Shown one piece after another: positions 6,280 to 6,332 of a DNA stretch of 6,332 nucleotides (position 1 is the first letter of the stretch; the number at the start of each line of letters is the position of its first letter). Source of the stretch: an uncultured Alphaproteobacteria bacterium (GTDB taxonomy: Bacteria; Pseudomonadota; Alphaproteobacteria; Sneathiellales; Sneathiellaceae); contig CALEMG010000157.1 of the NCBI GenBank assembly GCA_937910835.1, positions 1 through 6,332 on the forward strand, given 5' to 3'. The notes beneath the pieces are model-generated. The model saw only the letters and a program-made list of their open reading frames with translations, was not told the origin of the DNA and did no database searches. Position numbers and translations under genes: made by a program.

Positions 6280-6332
6280 TTAACTTGCGGCAGGCTTCGC
6301 AAAGGCGAGCCAGATAGGAAGAGCCTCGTGTA
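6280..6332 (-). CDS. Possible C-terminal end of another minus-strand gene (partial, unidentified)
   Basis: Reading the minus strand from the right edge, one frame gives HEALPIWLAFAKPAAS and stops at TAA (6280-6282), 18 bases before the TPR gene start. The composition is plausible for a protein end and the short gap would suit an operon. However, all three minus-strand frames are open over most of this short piece, so the frame cannot be chosen with certainty and no family is recognised. Confidence 0.3.
   Translation of the reverse strand, partial: HEALPIWLAFAKPAAS

Noticed and set aside
6262..6332. Possible promoter for the TPR-SPOR gene (TTGCGA-like hexamer on the minus strand)
   Set aside because: No acceptable -10 element at normal spacing, and the stretch may instead be the end of an upstream coding region.

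Overview
The window looks like a chromosomal piece of an alphaproteobacterium with moderate G+C. That reading rests on the gene content: an alphaproteobacterial-style tad/cpa pilus operon, a TPR protein with a TadD-like ending, and a SPOR domain with the paired-cysteine ending common in that class. Genus cannot be told from the sequence alone.

Positions 1-3998 (+ strand) are the inner-membrane motor part of a Tad (Flp, type IVc) pilus operon. It starts with the lysine-rich tail of an upstream gene (probably tadZ/cpaE). Then come the ATPase tadA/cpaF and the two T2SSF-family platform proteins tadB and tadC. The genes overlap or sit 9 bases apart, so they are likely translated together. CpaF drives pilus assembly through the TadB/TadC platform. 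This CpaF is unusually long because its N-terminal helical domain seems to be present twice, separated by a strongly acidic linker. A clear intrinsic terminator follows tadC.

Positions 3999-4467 are a convergent intergenic region. Between two terminators lies a tandem array of about 15 degenerate 10-11 bp units, each starting with CC and spaced by about one DNA helical turn. It is non-coding by periodicity and is the most unexplained element here. The second terminator has T-tracts on both strands and serves the gene on the minus strand.

Positions 4468-6261 (- strand) encode a 597-residue protein: six TadD-like TPRs, a long Lys/Pro/Ala-rich linker with five KPVT-type repeats, and a C-terminal SPOR domain. 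It is probably functionally tied to the Tad pilus, but it has no visible export signal, which is odd for a SPOR protein. The last 70 bases may hold the C-terminal end of another minus-strand gene.

No RNA genes, insertion sequences, CRISPR arrays or phage genes were seen.
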